Assembly: GCA_903907995.1 (NCBI GenBank)
Contig: CAIVQH010000018.1
Location: forward strand, 56,755-120,754
Source of the DNA: an uncultured Verrucomicrobiota bacterium
Lineage (GTDB): Bacteria; Verrucomicrobiota; Verrucomicrobiia; Limisphaerales; UBA9464
Direction of reading: 5' to 3'
Length of the DNA: 64,000 nucleotides
In this document: positions 1 to 7,333 of the stretch, piece after piece
How positions within the stretch are numbered: the stretch's first letter is position 1
Layout: each line of letters opens with the position of its first letter
Program-made: the position numbers and the translations under genes
Notes under the pieces: generated by a model
What the model was told of the DNA's origin: nothing
Seen by the model: the letters and a program-made list of their open reading frames with translations, nothing else
The model's database searches: none

Positions 1-1
1 C

Positions 2-346
2 ATCATCAACCAGATCAACAGCACCCATGCGGTGTTCCATCTGGATGCGGAAACCATCATCCGCCTCAAGAACTCCGGGGTCAGCCAGAACGTGATCGCC
101 TACATGCTCGGCACCGCCAACGCCGTTGCCACGCAGGCGCCGCCCCCGCCTCCTACGGAGACGGTGGAGGTCGCACCCGGGCCCGATTATGTCTATGAAC
201 GGGGCGAATGGGTTTGGAACGGCGCGGCCTGGGTCTGGGTCGGCGGTCGCTGGGTGGTACCGCCGTATCGTCATGCCGTCTGGGTGGAGGCGCATTGGGT
301 TGCCGGCCGGCACGGCTGGTACCGTGTTCCAGGGCATTGGCTGTGA
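2..346 (+). CDS. Trp-rich YXWXW-repeat protein, 3' part of gene cut by window edge
   Basis: The frame is open from base 2, so the track start (a GTG at 32) is probably internal and the gene begins before the window. The visible 114 residues open with IINQINSTHAVFHL and a short helical stretch (ETIIRLKNSGVSQNVIAYML). A proline-rich linker (APPPPPTE) follows, then a tail rich in Trp and Gly (WVWVGGRWV, HWVAGRHGWYRVPGHW). This resembles small bacterial envelope proteins annotated as YXWXW-repeat or WxxGxW proteins, whose function is unknown. The Pro-rich linker and aromatic tail suggest an extracytoplasmic location, but the signal peptide, if any, is outside the window. Confidence 0.6.
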   Translation: MINQINSTHAVFHLDAETIIRLKNSGVSQNVIAYMLGTANAVATQAPPPPPTETVEVAPGPDYVYERGEWVWNGAAWVWVGGRWVVPPYRHAVWVEAHWVAGRHGWYRVPGHWL

Positions 347-424
347 TCTTAGGGAGATGCGCCGGGCCGGAGGGCCGACCGGTTGCACGGCCCGCTGAAG
401 CCTGTCAATCAGGGTGATACAAAC

Positions 425-550
425 ATGAATTTTTTCACCTTCAGAAGCAGGAATCATTTGACGTCGGGCTTCCACGTTTACAAAGTAAAAATGCGCCTGC
501 GACGTCGGAAGAAATTCCGGGGGTTCCTGGCGCCGCCGCTCCGAAATTAG
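425..550 (+). CDS. Possible 41-residue basic small protein
   Basis: An ATG at 425 follows AGGGTGAT with a 7-base spacer, a fair ribosome-binding site, and opens a 41-codon ORF ending in TAG. The product would be strongly basic (MRLRRRKKFRGF in the second half). The ORF runs into a strong hairpin at 534-579, which argues against it being a normal gene. It has no recognisable domain and is recorded only because the start context is better than chance would suggest. Confidence 0.15.
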   Translation: MNFFTFRSRNHLTSGFHVYKVKMRLRRRKKFRGFLAPPLRN

Positions 551-587
551 CCGGTCCGCTAAAATGCACCGGAGCGGCGAAGTTTTT
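534..587 (+). terminator. Composite hairpin followed by T-run
   Basis: CGCCGCTCCG (534-543) pairs perfectly with CGGAGCGGCG (570-579). The loop holds a second dyad, TTAGC-CGGTCC-GCTAA. The outer stem is followed by AAGTTTTT. This looks like a factor-independent terminator or attenuator on the plus strand ahead of the DUF3892 gene. The rest of the 347-655 gap holds only the doubtful 41-codon ORF and a small GACGC-TTTA-GCGTC hairpin at 622-635. Confidence 0.5.
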
Positions 588-655
588 CCTGGAGCTCCCA
601 AGCTATCGTGTAACCACCGAGGACGCTTTAGCGTCTGCGCAAAAAAGTCACCGGA

Positions 656-952
656 ATGTCCCTGAAAATTGCCATCGAAAGCATCCTCAAACACCGTGAA
701 CCCGTGCCGTTCTCCCATGTCCGAGCGGTGGGTGGCACCACGGTGGGTGGGGGCCGGTGGCTGCTGTTGGAACGTCAGGCGATCACCGCGATTGAAAATC
801 AGCGGAGCACGTTCTTCGTCCTTAAGGACGGCCGCGAGGTGGCCGTGGTCGTGGGCACCTCGCCCACGGGCATCAAGTATCTCACGACGGCGGCCGATGG
901 TGAAATCCCGGAGGCACTGCTGGGCTTGCCGGACCATTATACCAGGCCTTGA
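656..952 (+). CDS. DUF3892 domain protein
   Basis: This 98-residue protein fits the DUF3892 pattern: a Gly-rich turn (VGGTTVGGGRW), a central segment with AITAIENQRSTFFV, a strand with GREVAVVVGTS, and the ending YLTTAADGEIPEALLGLP. The family is a small, widespread domain of unknown function, and the length is normal for a stand-alone member. It has no signal peptide or membrane segment, so it is probably cytoplasmic. The ribosome-binding site is weak. The neighbours give no functional hint. Confidence 0.7.
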   Translation: MSLKIAIESILKHREPVPFSHVRAVGGTTVGGGRWLLLERQAITAIENQRSTFFVLKDGREVAVVVGTSPTGIKYLTTAADGEIPEALLGLPDHYTRP

Positions 953-1061
953 GCCGCGAATTAGTTCCCCGCGGAAACACGGGCACCACCCGTACGGGCG
1001 ATCTTGTGAACAATTCGGGCTTGCCGACTGACAGTACTCTTATATCAATGCGCCCGAGCAC

Positions 1062-1433
1062 ATGGACCCCAAGCAGGAAAAAGCCGGCGTTGACTGGGAA
1101 TCGTTCCAGTTCGCCGCGCTTTTGTGCGCCTTCGGGATCGTCCTGCTGCTGGTGGTCTTTCTGACGCCGGATGCCGCCCACCGCAATGTTCGCGCGCTGC
1201 TGAGCGTGGCCAGTGGCTCACCCTGGCGGCGTTGGGGTGATTGGCCGGCTGCCTGGTGCAGCTTGAAAATCATCCTGCTCAGCCTCGCCGGATTCCTCAT
1301 TCTGTTCCCCCATGCGATGGTGTTGCGCCTGCAACAGCGGCACACGCTGTCCAACCTGATCATGGCGGCCACGCCCTTCCTGTTTCCGGTCTACCTGATC
1401 GGGGTTTACTGTCTCATCAAGTCGCTCCTTTGA
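1062..1433 (+). CDS. Hypothetical three-TM membrane protein
   Basis: The 123-residue product has a charged N-terminus (MDPKQEKAGVDWE) and three hydrophobic stretches at about residues 18-37, 66-88 and 100-122. The loop between the first two (HRNVRALLSVASGSPWRRWGDW) is basic. I recognise no family. The gene converges on the unknown gene at 1474-2424 with about 40 bases between the stops. The coding call rests on the hydrophobic pattern and on the lack of a better ORF on either strand. Confidence 0.5.
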   Translation: MDPKQEKAGVDWESFQFAALLCAFGIVLLLVVFLTPDAAHRNVRALLSVASGSPWRRWGDWPAAWCSLKIILLSLAGFLILFPHAMVLRLQQRHTLSNLIMAATPFLFPVYLIGVYCLIKSLL

Positions 1434-1473
1434 AGGGCCTTCGCCGTGTCGGCGAGAATCCGCCCGATGCCCA

Positions 1474-2424
1474 TCAGGCGGGCGGGGTGAGCAGATTTTC
1501 GAGCAGCGTATGCGCCGTCCGGCGCACCTGTTCCGAGCGGGCTTCAAGGCGCTGGTAGAGCTCGCTCCAGCCGGGATGCACCTGGTTCCGTTCCCGCCAG
1601 AGTGTCTTGAGCACGCGCTCCGTGCGTTCCACCTGCTGAATGGCCGACGCCAGCGATTCGCGGCCCTCGGGCAGGTCGGAAACCTGCCCGACGAAGAAGC
1701 GGCTGATACGCCGGTCGTCGAACACCGCGTGCAGCAGCGTTACCACGGTCTGCTCGTAGGCATACCAGCGGCGGCGCAGCATCTGTCCGAGGAATTCGTG
1801 GCCGAGGGCGAAGAATTCGGAGCGCGGCCGCTCGGTGTATTCGCGGATTTCCTGAGCTTCCGCGGGGAACCAGTTGTAGAGCAGCGCAAAGGTTCCGTAG
1901 GTGTCGATGAGCTGCTTGGAATGCCCGTGACCGGTCTCGATCTCACCGATGCAGACGTCCTGGCCGAGTTCGAGGATGATTTCCGGCAGGTCGGCCAGCC
2001 GGGAAAGCACTTCGCGGCCGGCGGCGGTGCCGTAATTGAAGTCGCCCGGGATGAGCCAATAGACGTCACCGGGCTGGCCGCGTTCGTAGGCAAGGCCGAG
2101 GCCGGAGTACCACATCTGGCAGGTATCCACGCACCACGCATCTACCAGGTCGGAGCCGGTAGCCACCGTCAGCTCGCGAAAACGGTGAAACCGGGCGTCG
2201 TCCGCCATCGCGTAATGCGTCTTCCGATCCATCACGGTCAGCGGACGGGCGTAGGCGTTGGGCCGTCCGGCGAGTTGCGCCACCAGCCGGTACAGCTCCT
2301 CCAGATCGGCGTAATCGTCGGGCTGGCGATACGGATAGATCACGACGGGATGGATACGGCCCTTGCGGGCGGCAGTGGACTTACCACCGACACGGTGGGC
2401 CGTGCGGGCTGTGGTCTTGGCCAT
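1474..2424 (-). CDS. Conserved-looking protein of unknown function
   Basis: The track ORF begins at 2532, but its first 36 codons read through a dispersed repeat. The methionine at 2424 (MAKTTARTAHRVGG) gives a better 316-residue protein with a short basic tail. The following HPVVIYPYRQPDDYADLEEL looks like the first strand and helix of a Rossmann-like fold. Residues about 100-180 contain many acidic and aromatic positions (DTCQMWYSGLGLAYERGQPG, WLIPGDFNYGT, GEIETGHGHSKQLIDTYG), a possible nucleotide-sugar or phosphate site. The C-terminal third is helical. I cannot assign a family; glycosyltransferase-like is only a guess. A perfect palindrome encoding VGQVSDLPEG interrupts the C-terminal part. 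Confidence 0.7.
   Translation of the reverse strand: MAKTTARTAHRVGGKSTAARKGRIHPVVIYPYRQPDDYADLEELYRLVAQLAGRPNAYARPLTVMDRKTHYAMADDARFHRFRELTVATGSDLVDAWCVDTCQMWYSGLGLAYERGQPGDVYWLIPGDFNYGTAAGREVLSRLADLPEIILELGQDVCIGEIETGHGHSKQLIDTYGTFALLYNWFPAEAQEIREYTERPRSEFFALGHEFLGQMLRRRWYAYEQTVVTLLHAVFDDRRISRFFVGQVSDLPEGRESLASAIQQVERTERVLKTLWRERNQVHPGWSELYQRLEARSEQVRRTAHTLLENLLTPPA
1669..1689. repeat. REP-like palindrome inside a coding region
   Basis: GGGCAGGT-CGGAA-ACCTGCCC is a perfect 8-bp dyad with a 5-base loop. It lies in frame in the minus-strand gene, encoding GQVSDLPE, and reads GQVGNLPD on the other strand. It looks like a mobile intergenic palindrome captured in a gene. Confidence 0.5.
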
Positions 2425-2513
2425 AGGTCTTACGGATCTGGGATTGGGCGCAGCATGCCCAACCCACAGCCGACAACAACCCGGAAATTGCTGGGAGGCT
2501 TCAACCGCCAACA

Positions 2514-2539
2514 TCCAACTTTGAACGTCCAACGTTCAA
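2514..2539. repeat. 26-base dispersed repeat, copy 1
   Basis: The 26 bases TCCAACTTTGAACGTCCAAC plus GTTCAA recur exactly at 10015-10040. A related stretch in the other orientation is at 2611-2650. This repeat makes two unrelated track ORFs (ends 2532 and 10033) both begin MDVQSW. Confidence 0.75.
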
Positions 2540-2610
2540 TGGAGGCGGTCGCAGTTTGAAGCCGCCCGCGCGGCAGCACCCGGATTATGAAGAACCAGAG
2601 GCTTCCGGCG

Positions 2611-2650
2611 TTGAACGTTGAAAGTTCAGCGTTGGACGTTGGTCGTTCAA
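2611..2650. repeat. Related AACGTT-rich repeat
   Basis: TTGAACGTTGAAAGTTCAGC followed by GTTGGACGTTGGTCGTTCAA is a diverged, inverted relative of the 26-base repeat at 2514-2539. The two lie about 70 bases apart between a secreted-protein gene and the unknown gene. Confidence 0.5.
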
Positions 2651-2677
2651 AACATGGCCACCGATTGCCCTGAAGGC

Positions 2678-4000
2678 CTATTGCTTGGTCAGACGGTAAA
2701 ACACGGGCGTTCCCGAAGCAGGGGCGGTAAAGGTGAAATGATCGCCCGTCTGCGTGATGCCGGAAGTGATGGCTGACCACGAAGCATTGGCTTCCAGGGA
2801 GGAGGAGGTCTGCAGCCCGAAGCCGGTTGCCGTCGCGGTGAGCCAAGTGAGCACGACCTGATCACCGGAAAGCGCCTGCTCCAGCAAAGGGGAGGCAAGG
2901 GTGAGAAATTCGCCGGACTCCGAGGTGAGCGTCGCGCCGCTGGCGGCATCCGGGGTCAGGTTGAAGTGCAGCGTGTGCTCGAAATCCGCCATGGTGTTCA
3001 CCTGGGCGTAAACTGAACCACCCAACCCCTGGCTGGGATCGCTGCCGCCGCCGTTATTCAACGACTGGCTGGCGTAGAAGTAAAAATCACCCTTGGGCAC
3101 CACAATGGTCACGTTGAATGGCTCGTGGATGGTCAGCGAGTCGCCGGGGCCCGCATGGCGGTCAAGGCTGACACCGCCGAGATAGGTTCGTTCGATGGTG
3201 TCATAGCCGCCGAATTCGCCCTCACCGGGATGATGGACCGTACGGGGTGCCGAGTAGATGCTGATCTCCATGTGCGCGAAGGCCTGGGCCAGCGTTGGGC
3301 CGGTCGCGATCACGGTCGGGGATGAGACCGAGGTCGGCAAAAAGGACCCGGGCGGATTGGCGCTGATCTGGCCGTGCCAGACCCCCGAAAGGGTCAGGGT
3401 GGTGTCGGCCGAAGTGGTGACATAGTCGGCAATTTCCGAACTGGAAGTGGCCGACCCCTGCGCGCCGAAGCCGCTATAGGGCGGGGCGGGCGTCTTGGCG
3501 ACGCCCGGGCCACCCAGGCCGTAGGCCGACGAGTTGCGCAGGATGCCCGTGGCGAGGTTGGCGGCCGCATGAGTTGTGCCCGAGTAACCGATCCCCACTC
3601 CAACCGTCCCTCCGCCATCAATTGGAAACGATCCATTGTAGCCCGTCGTGTTCACGCCACCCGAATCGCCATGTTCCTGCGCGACCTGCGTACCCGTACC
3701 GACCTCGATCATGGGAATGAACGGGCGCACGGAATAGTAGCGGGTGTTCCCGCCGTTCTCGTAGTAGTAGGCGGAAATGGTGGCGTCAAGGATGCTGATG
3801 GCGCGGGCGCCCGCGAAGTGCGCGCCCTGGCTGGGATCTTGCAGATACTGGGCGTCCAGCTGCTCGAGCGTGAGCGTCCGGTCACCGAGCGGACCGGTGG
3901 CGGGTGCGGCCAGAGCCTGGCCGGCGGTCAGCGCCGCCAGAATCACGGTTGCAGGCAGAAAACAGGACGGTCGGGCGGCGACGGAGAAGAATTTCATCAT
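2678..4000 (-). CDS. Secreted protein with verrucomicrobial-style C-terminal domain
   Basis: The 440-residue product starts with a signal peptide (about residues 12-31, FLPATVILAALTAGQALAA). The middle is rich in Gly, Ser, Thr and Asn (GGGTVGVGIGYSGTTHAAAN) and looks like a beta-rich extracellular protein. The last 60 residues (VVLTWLTATATGFGLQTSSS, ending PVFYRLTKQ) match a C-terminal beta-sandwich style seen at the ends of many secreted Verrucomicrobiota proteins. I see no catalytic motif. It stands alone, with repeat-rich gaps on both sides. It could be a surface, matrix or binding protein, and the substrate cannot be read. Confidence 0.75.
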   Translation of the reverse strand: MMKFFSVAARPSCFLPATVILAALTAGQALAAPATGPLGDRTLTLEQLDAQYLQDPSQGAHFAGARAISILDATISAYYYENGGNTRYYSVRPFIPMIEVGTGTQVAQEHGDSGGVNTTGYNGSFPIDGGGTVGVGIGYSGTTHAAANLATGILRNSSAYGLGGPGVAKTPAPPYSGFGAQGSATSSSEIADYVTTSADTTLTLSGVWHGQISANPPGSFLPTSVSSPTVIATGPTLAQAFAHMEISIYSAPRTVHHPGEGEFGGYDTIERTYLGGVSLDRHAGPGDSLTIHEPFNVTIVVPKGDFYFYASQSLNNGGGSDPSQGLGGSVYAQVNTMADFEHTLHFNLTPDAASGATLTSESGEFLTLASPLLEQALSGDQVVLTWLTATATGFGLQTSSSLEANASWSAITSGITQTGDHFTFTAPASGTPVFYRLTKQ

Positions 4001-4243
4001 CCTCCGTTCGTCCTAGGTCGGGCGGCCTTTTCAGAAATCTTTCGGATTCGCTTGATTGACTGTCTTGATCGGCTTGCGGGCCAGATAAACAGCGTGAGAA
4101 ACCGTGAAATGCAGACGATTTGATGTAAAGCGGCCCAATTTTTCTCGTACTGCGCCCATGCCCAAGATTCCTGAAGGGAATCCAGCCATCAGCCAAGGGT
4201 TGGGGCGAAGCATCTACCTGGGAGGTCATTCGGAAAGAAGATC

Positions 4244-4400
4244 AACCGCAACGCGGTTGCAGGGCCTCGTACCCCAGTTGCTGCGATCCCTTCAGGGTCG
4301 AAACGCCATGGGCATTGACGCCCAGCGTAGGCGATTCCATCGCCAACACTGGGCTGAATGATCCCATCCTTTCAGGATGGCGGAAGGCGATGCATTGATC
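4244..4400. repeat. Multi-stem dispersed element, copy A
   Basis: The 4001-4468 gap has no convincing gene. It holds CAACCGC-AAC-GCGGTTG, then CCCAGCGTAGGCGATTCCAT, CGCCAACACTGGGCTGAATG, and a short ATCC-ctttca-GGAT hairpin. The outer CCCAGC/CTGGG and inner GGCGAT/ATCGCC stems are nested. The same architecture with different stem sequences recurs near 18976-19215 and 37871-38110. It is probably a non-autonomous repeat family or a structured transcript. Confidence 0.55.
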
Positions 4401-4468
4401 CCGCGCACCTAGACGTTCGGGCTGTCACTTGCGCGGGCACCAGCCAGGTCTGGTTTGAAACTTCCTGC

Positions 4469-5752
4469 TCACGCCGAAACCGCGTCGCATTCCGCCTTCG
4501 CCTCCCCCAGCGGTTCCCCATAGGGCAGATCATCCGGTAGGGGCACCAGTTCGCGGATCCAATCCCAGAGCTGGGTGAAGTCCTTGTTCACATCGCCGGA
4601 AAGGCAGTCGGTGATCAGGCCGGCGGCTTCCGGATGGCGCTCGATGACTTCGCGGAAGGAAAACGCGGGCTCGTAAAAGGCGTACACCAGCTTGCGCATG
4701 TTCTCGACGCCTTCGCGCAGCATCCGTCCGTAGGGCGCAAACTGTTCCGCAGAAACATCGCCTGTGGCCAGGGCGGTGTGGACGGCTTCGCCGGCGAGCT
4801 GACCGCTCTTCAGCGCCAGCATCACACCGCTGCTGAACACGGGGTCGAGGAACGCGAAGGCGTCGCCCACCAGCAGCAGGCCCGGCGAGGCGCAGTGGCG
4901 GGAGTGGCGGCTGTACTCGCTCATGACAAAGTATTTCCCCACCGGCTCACCGACCGAGAGGTGTTCCCGGATCCACTCGTTCTGATTGACCTCGCGGTGG
5001 AAGATGTCCTTCGGCTCCCTGAGCCCGTCGCGGGTGAGATACTTGCCTTCGGCCACCACGCCCACGCTGACCATGTTGTTGTGCTGGGGAATATGCCAGA
5101 ACCAGCCCTTGTCCGGCACGTAGGCCACCGTGGTGTCGCCTTCGTCGATGCCTTCCCCGCGCTTCGAGCCCCGGTAGTAGGTCCAGACCGCGACCTTGTT
5201 GAGGTACGGGTCCGATTTGCGCCACCCGCGTCGGTTGGCGGCGAAGGCTTCCTTGCCGCTGCAATCGAGAGTGATGGGGGCGCGTACCTCATACGTCCGG
5301 CCGGACTTGTCCGTCGCCTCGACACCCACGACGCGGTCGCCCTCCATGAGCAGGCGGTTGACGGTGGTTTCTTCGCGCACCTCGGCGCCCTTTTCGCGGG
5401 CGTTGTCGAGCAGCAGCTGATCGAACTCGGAGCGCAGCACCTGCCACGTCTGCGCCACAGTCGCGCGGTCGTAGCGATTGAAGAAGTAGAACGGCTGCGA
5501 GCGCCGGCCATCCCGCTGCACGAACGTGACGCTGTACTTCTTCACGAAGCCCGAGGAGCGCATCTTGGGAATCATCCCGATTCGTTCGAGCGGCCCAAAC
5601 GTGAAGGGAATGAGCGATTCGCCGATGTGGTAGCGGGGGAACTTCTCCCGCTCGAGGATGAGGACCTTGTGGCCGTATTCGGCGAGGATGGCGCCGGCAC
5701 AGGAGCCGGAGGGACCGCCGCCGATCAGGATTGCGTCGTAGTTTTCAGTCAT
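4469..5752 (-). CDS. FAD-dependent oxidoreductase of the flavin halogenase family
   Basis: The 427-residue length is normal for the family. An N-terminal FAD-binding fold carries IGGGPSGSCAG (10-20). It is followed by EREKFPRYHIGESLIPF, the usual sequence of phenolic or PCP-tethered halogenases and related reductases. The halogenase-type W.W.IP motif is present as WFWHIP (217-222). Lysines 71-72 sit in GFVKKYSVTF, where variant-B halogenases keep their chloramine-forming Lys. A second FAD motif is GLLLVGDAFAFLDPVFSSG. The enzyme would need reduced FAD from a separate reductase, and none is adjacent. It could instead be a geranylgeranyl-reductase-like oxidase that has lost halogenation. The family call is firm; the reaction is uncertain. 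Confidence 0.85.
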   Translation of the reverse strand: MTENYDAILIGGGPSGSCAGAILAEYGHKVLILEREKFPRYHIGESLIPFTFGPLERIGMIPKMRSSGFVKKYSVTFVQRDGRRSQPFYFFNRYDRATVAQTWQVLRSEFDQLLLDNAREKGAEVREETTVNRLLMEGDRVVGVEATDKSGRTYEVRAPITLDCSGKEAFAANRRGWRKSDPYLNKVAVWTYYRGSKRGEGIDEGDTTVAYVPDKGWFWHIPQHNNMVSVGVVAEGKYLTRDGLREPKDIFHREVNQNEWIREHLSVGEPVGKYFVMSEYSRHSRHCASPGLLLVGDAFAFLDPVFSSGVMLALKSGQLAGEAVHTALATGDVSAEQFAPYGRMLREGVENMRKLVYAFYEPAFSFREVIERHPEAAGLITDCLSGDVNKDFTQLWDWIRELVPLPDDLPYGEPLGEAKAECDAVSA

Positions 5753-5812
5753 AAGATCAATTGCTAGGCGGCGGGAAACAGTCGTCGGCGCAGCCGGCGC
5801 CGACGGGCCGGT

Positions 5813-7210
5813 TCAGGCCGCCGGTTGCAGCGCCCCACGGAGGACGCGTTGCCGGGCAAAGAGGGTGAGCAGCGGGCCGGTCATCATGGTGGTCGTAAGG
5901 GCCATGATCACGAGCATCGCGAAGATGCGCGGCGAGAGGATGCCGAGATCGTAGCCGATGTTCAGCGCGATCAGCTCCATCAGGCCGCGCGTGTTCATGA
6001 GCGCGCCGAGTTGCAGGGACTCGCGCCAGCTCATCCCGGTAAATCGGGCCGTGACGGCCGTGCCGCCCAGCTTGCCGAGCGTCGCAACGCCGATGACGGC
6101 GAGGCAGACCGACCAGTCCTGCCAGCCGGACAGCAGGCCGATCTGCGTGCGGAGGCCGATAAAGGCGAAGAAAATCGGCAACAGCAGCACCGAGCTGAAG
6201 TTCTCGATCCGCAGTCCGAGCTTGTGCCGGAACTGGTGGGTGTCGGGCATGATCGTGCCGGCCAGGAACGAGCCGAACAGGGCGTGGATGCCGATCAGTT
6301 CGGTGCTCAGGGCCGCGAGAAGCAGGACGACGATGACCGTCGCCATGGTGCCCCGCGAAAGATCCTCCGCCGCGAGCCGGCTAGCTCCAAGGTGGCGACC
6401 GAGCAGGGGTTTGACGCCCCAGATCATTGCGGCGATGAAGCCCAGCACCAGCAGGATGCTCCAGGCCCAGCCGCCGAGGCCGACGGATCGCACGGTCGCC
6501 ACCACAAAGGCAAGGATGGTCCAGGCGGTGACATCACCCACCGCCGCGCACGTCAGCGCGGTGCTGCCCAGCGGTGTCTGCGTGAGGCCGCGTTCCTGCA
6601 GGATGCGGGCGAGCACCGGAAACGCCGTGATGCTCATGGAAATGCCCATGAACAGCGCAAACGCGGTAAAGCCCGCCCCGGGTGCCGCCAGCGTGCTGTA
6701 AAGGAACCACGCGGTGACCACGCCCATGACGTAGGGAATGACGATGCTGGCGTGGCTCACCATCACGGCCACATGCGCGCGATTGCGCACATGGCTGACG
6801 TCGAACTCCATGCCCACGGTGAACATGAACAGGCACACGCCGATCTGGCTCAGCAGCTTGAGCACGCCCAGGGAACCGGTGGGAAAGACGGACGCGAAAG
6901 CATCCGGCGCCAACACGCCAAAGAGTGAAGGCCCCAGCAGGATGCCGGCGACCATTTCGCCGACGACCGAGGGCTGGCCGATGCGGGTGAACAGCCAGCC
7001 GGTCAGCCGTGACACGATGAGGATGACGAGGAGCTGCACAAACAGCCGCGTCAGATCGGAGGCCGCGGCAGGACCGGCCGCACCACCCTTGCCGGCCGCC
7101 AGCATTTCGCCGCCCGGGAGCGGCAGGGCGTTGCCCAGATGGATCACCCACGCAATGACGGCTCCCGCCATGGCGAGGGTTGCGAGGTAGAAAATGGAGG
7201 CGCGCTTCAT
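5813..7210 (-). CDS. CPA2-family cation:proton antiporter
   Basis: The 465-residue inner-membrane protein has about 13 hydrophobic segments. It starts with one extra TM (residues 5-25) and a Gly/Ala linker. The CPA2 core follows: GQPSVVGEMVAGILLGPSLFG (TM2-3), FMFTVGMEFD, ITAFPVLARILQERGL, AVGDVTAWTILAF with the buried acidic residue of TM6, and GALMNTRGLMELIALNIGYDLG. These signatures match KefB/NapA-type Na+(K+)/H+ exchangers. There is no C-terminal TrkA/RCK domain, so regulation by nucleotides is unlikely. It is transcribed away from a LysR regulator 123 bases upstream, which probably controls it. Confidence 0.92.
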   Translation of the reverse strand: MKRASIFYLATLAMAGAVIAWVIHLGNALPLPGGEMLAAGKGGAAGPAAASDLTRLFVQLLVILIVSRLTGWLFTRIGQPSVVGEMVAGILLGPSLFGVLAPDAFASVFPTGSLGVLKLLSQIGVCLFMFTVGMEFDVSHVRNRAHVAVMVSHASIVIPYVMGVVTAWFLYSTLAAPGAGFTAFALFMGISMSITAFPVLARILQERGLTQTPLGSTALTCAAVGDVTAWTILAFVVATVRSVGLGGWAWSILLVLGFIAAMIWGVKPLLGRHLGASRLAAEDLSRGTMATVIVVLLLAALSTELIGIHALFGSFLAGTIMPDTHQFRHKLGLRIENFSSVLLLPIFFAFIGLRTQIGLLSGWQDWSVCLAVIGVATLGKLGGTAVTARFTGMSWRESLQLGALMNTRGLMELIALNIGYDLGILSPRIFAMLVIMALTTTMMTGPLLTLFARQRVLRGALQPAA

Positions 7211-7289
7211 CAGGTGCCGCAGGGGACGGTCGCGTCGTACCGCATTCCGATCCGTAGCAACACTATCCGTTTGTGTCTTGTAACGGAAA

Positions 7290-7302
7290 TAGCATTTGGC
7301 TA
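7290..7302. promoter_or_regulatory. LysR-type T-N11-A operator candidate
   Basis: TAGCATTTGGCTA has T-N11-A spacing and is a perfect dyad (ATAGC-ATTTG-GCTAT over 7289-7303). It sits in the 123-base gap between the divergent antiporter and lysR genes, the classic place for a LysR-type regulator to bind. Confidence 0.5.
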
Positions 7303-7333
7303 TGGCATTGATAGCGATTCGCGATAAGAGATC

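Noticed and set aside
1510-2559. 349-residue plus-strand ORF over the unknown gene
   Set aside because: Antisense shadow in GC-rich DNA. The minus-strand frame has the better amino-acid composition, and the plus ORF reads through the repeat at its end.
4634-5767. 377-residue plus-strand ORF
   Set aside because: Shadow of the FAD oxidoreductase gene; low-complexity composition and no start signals.
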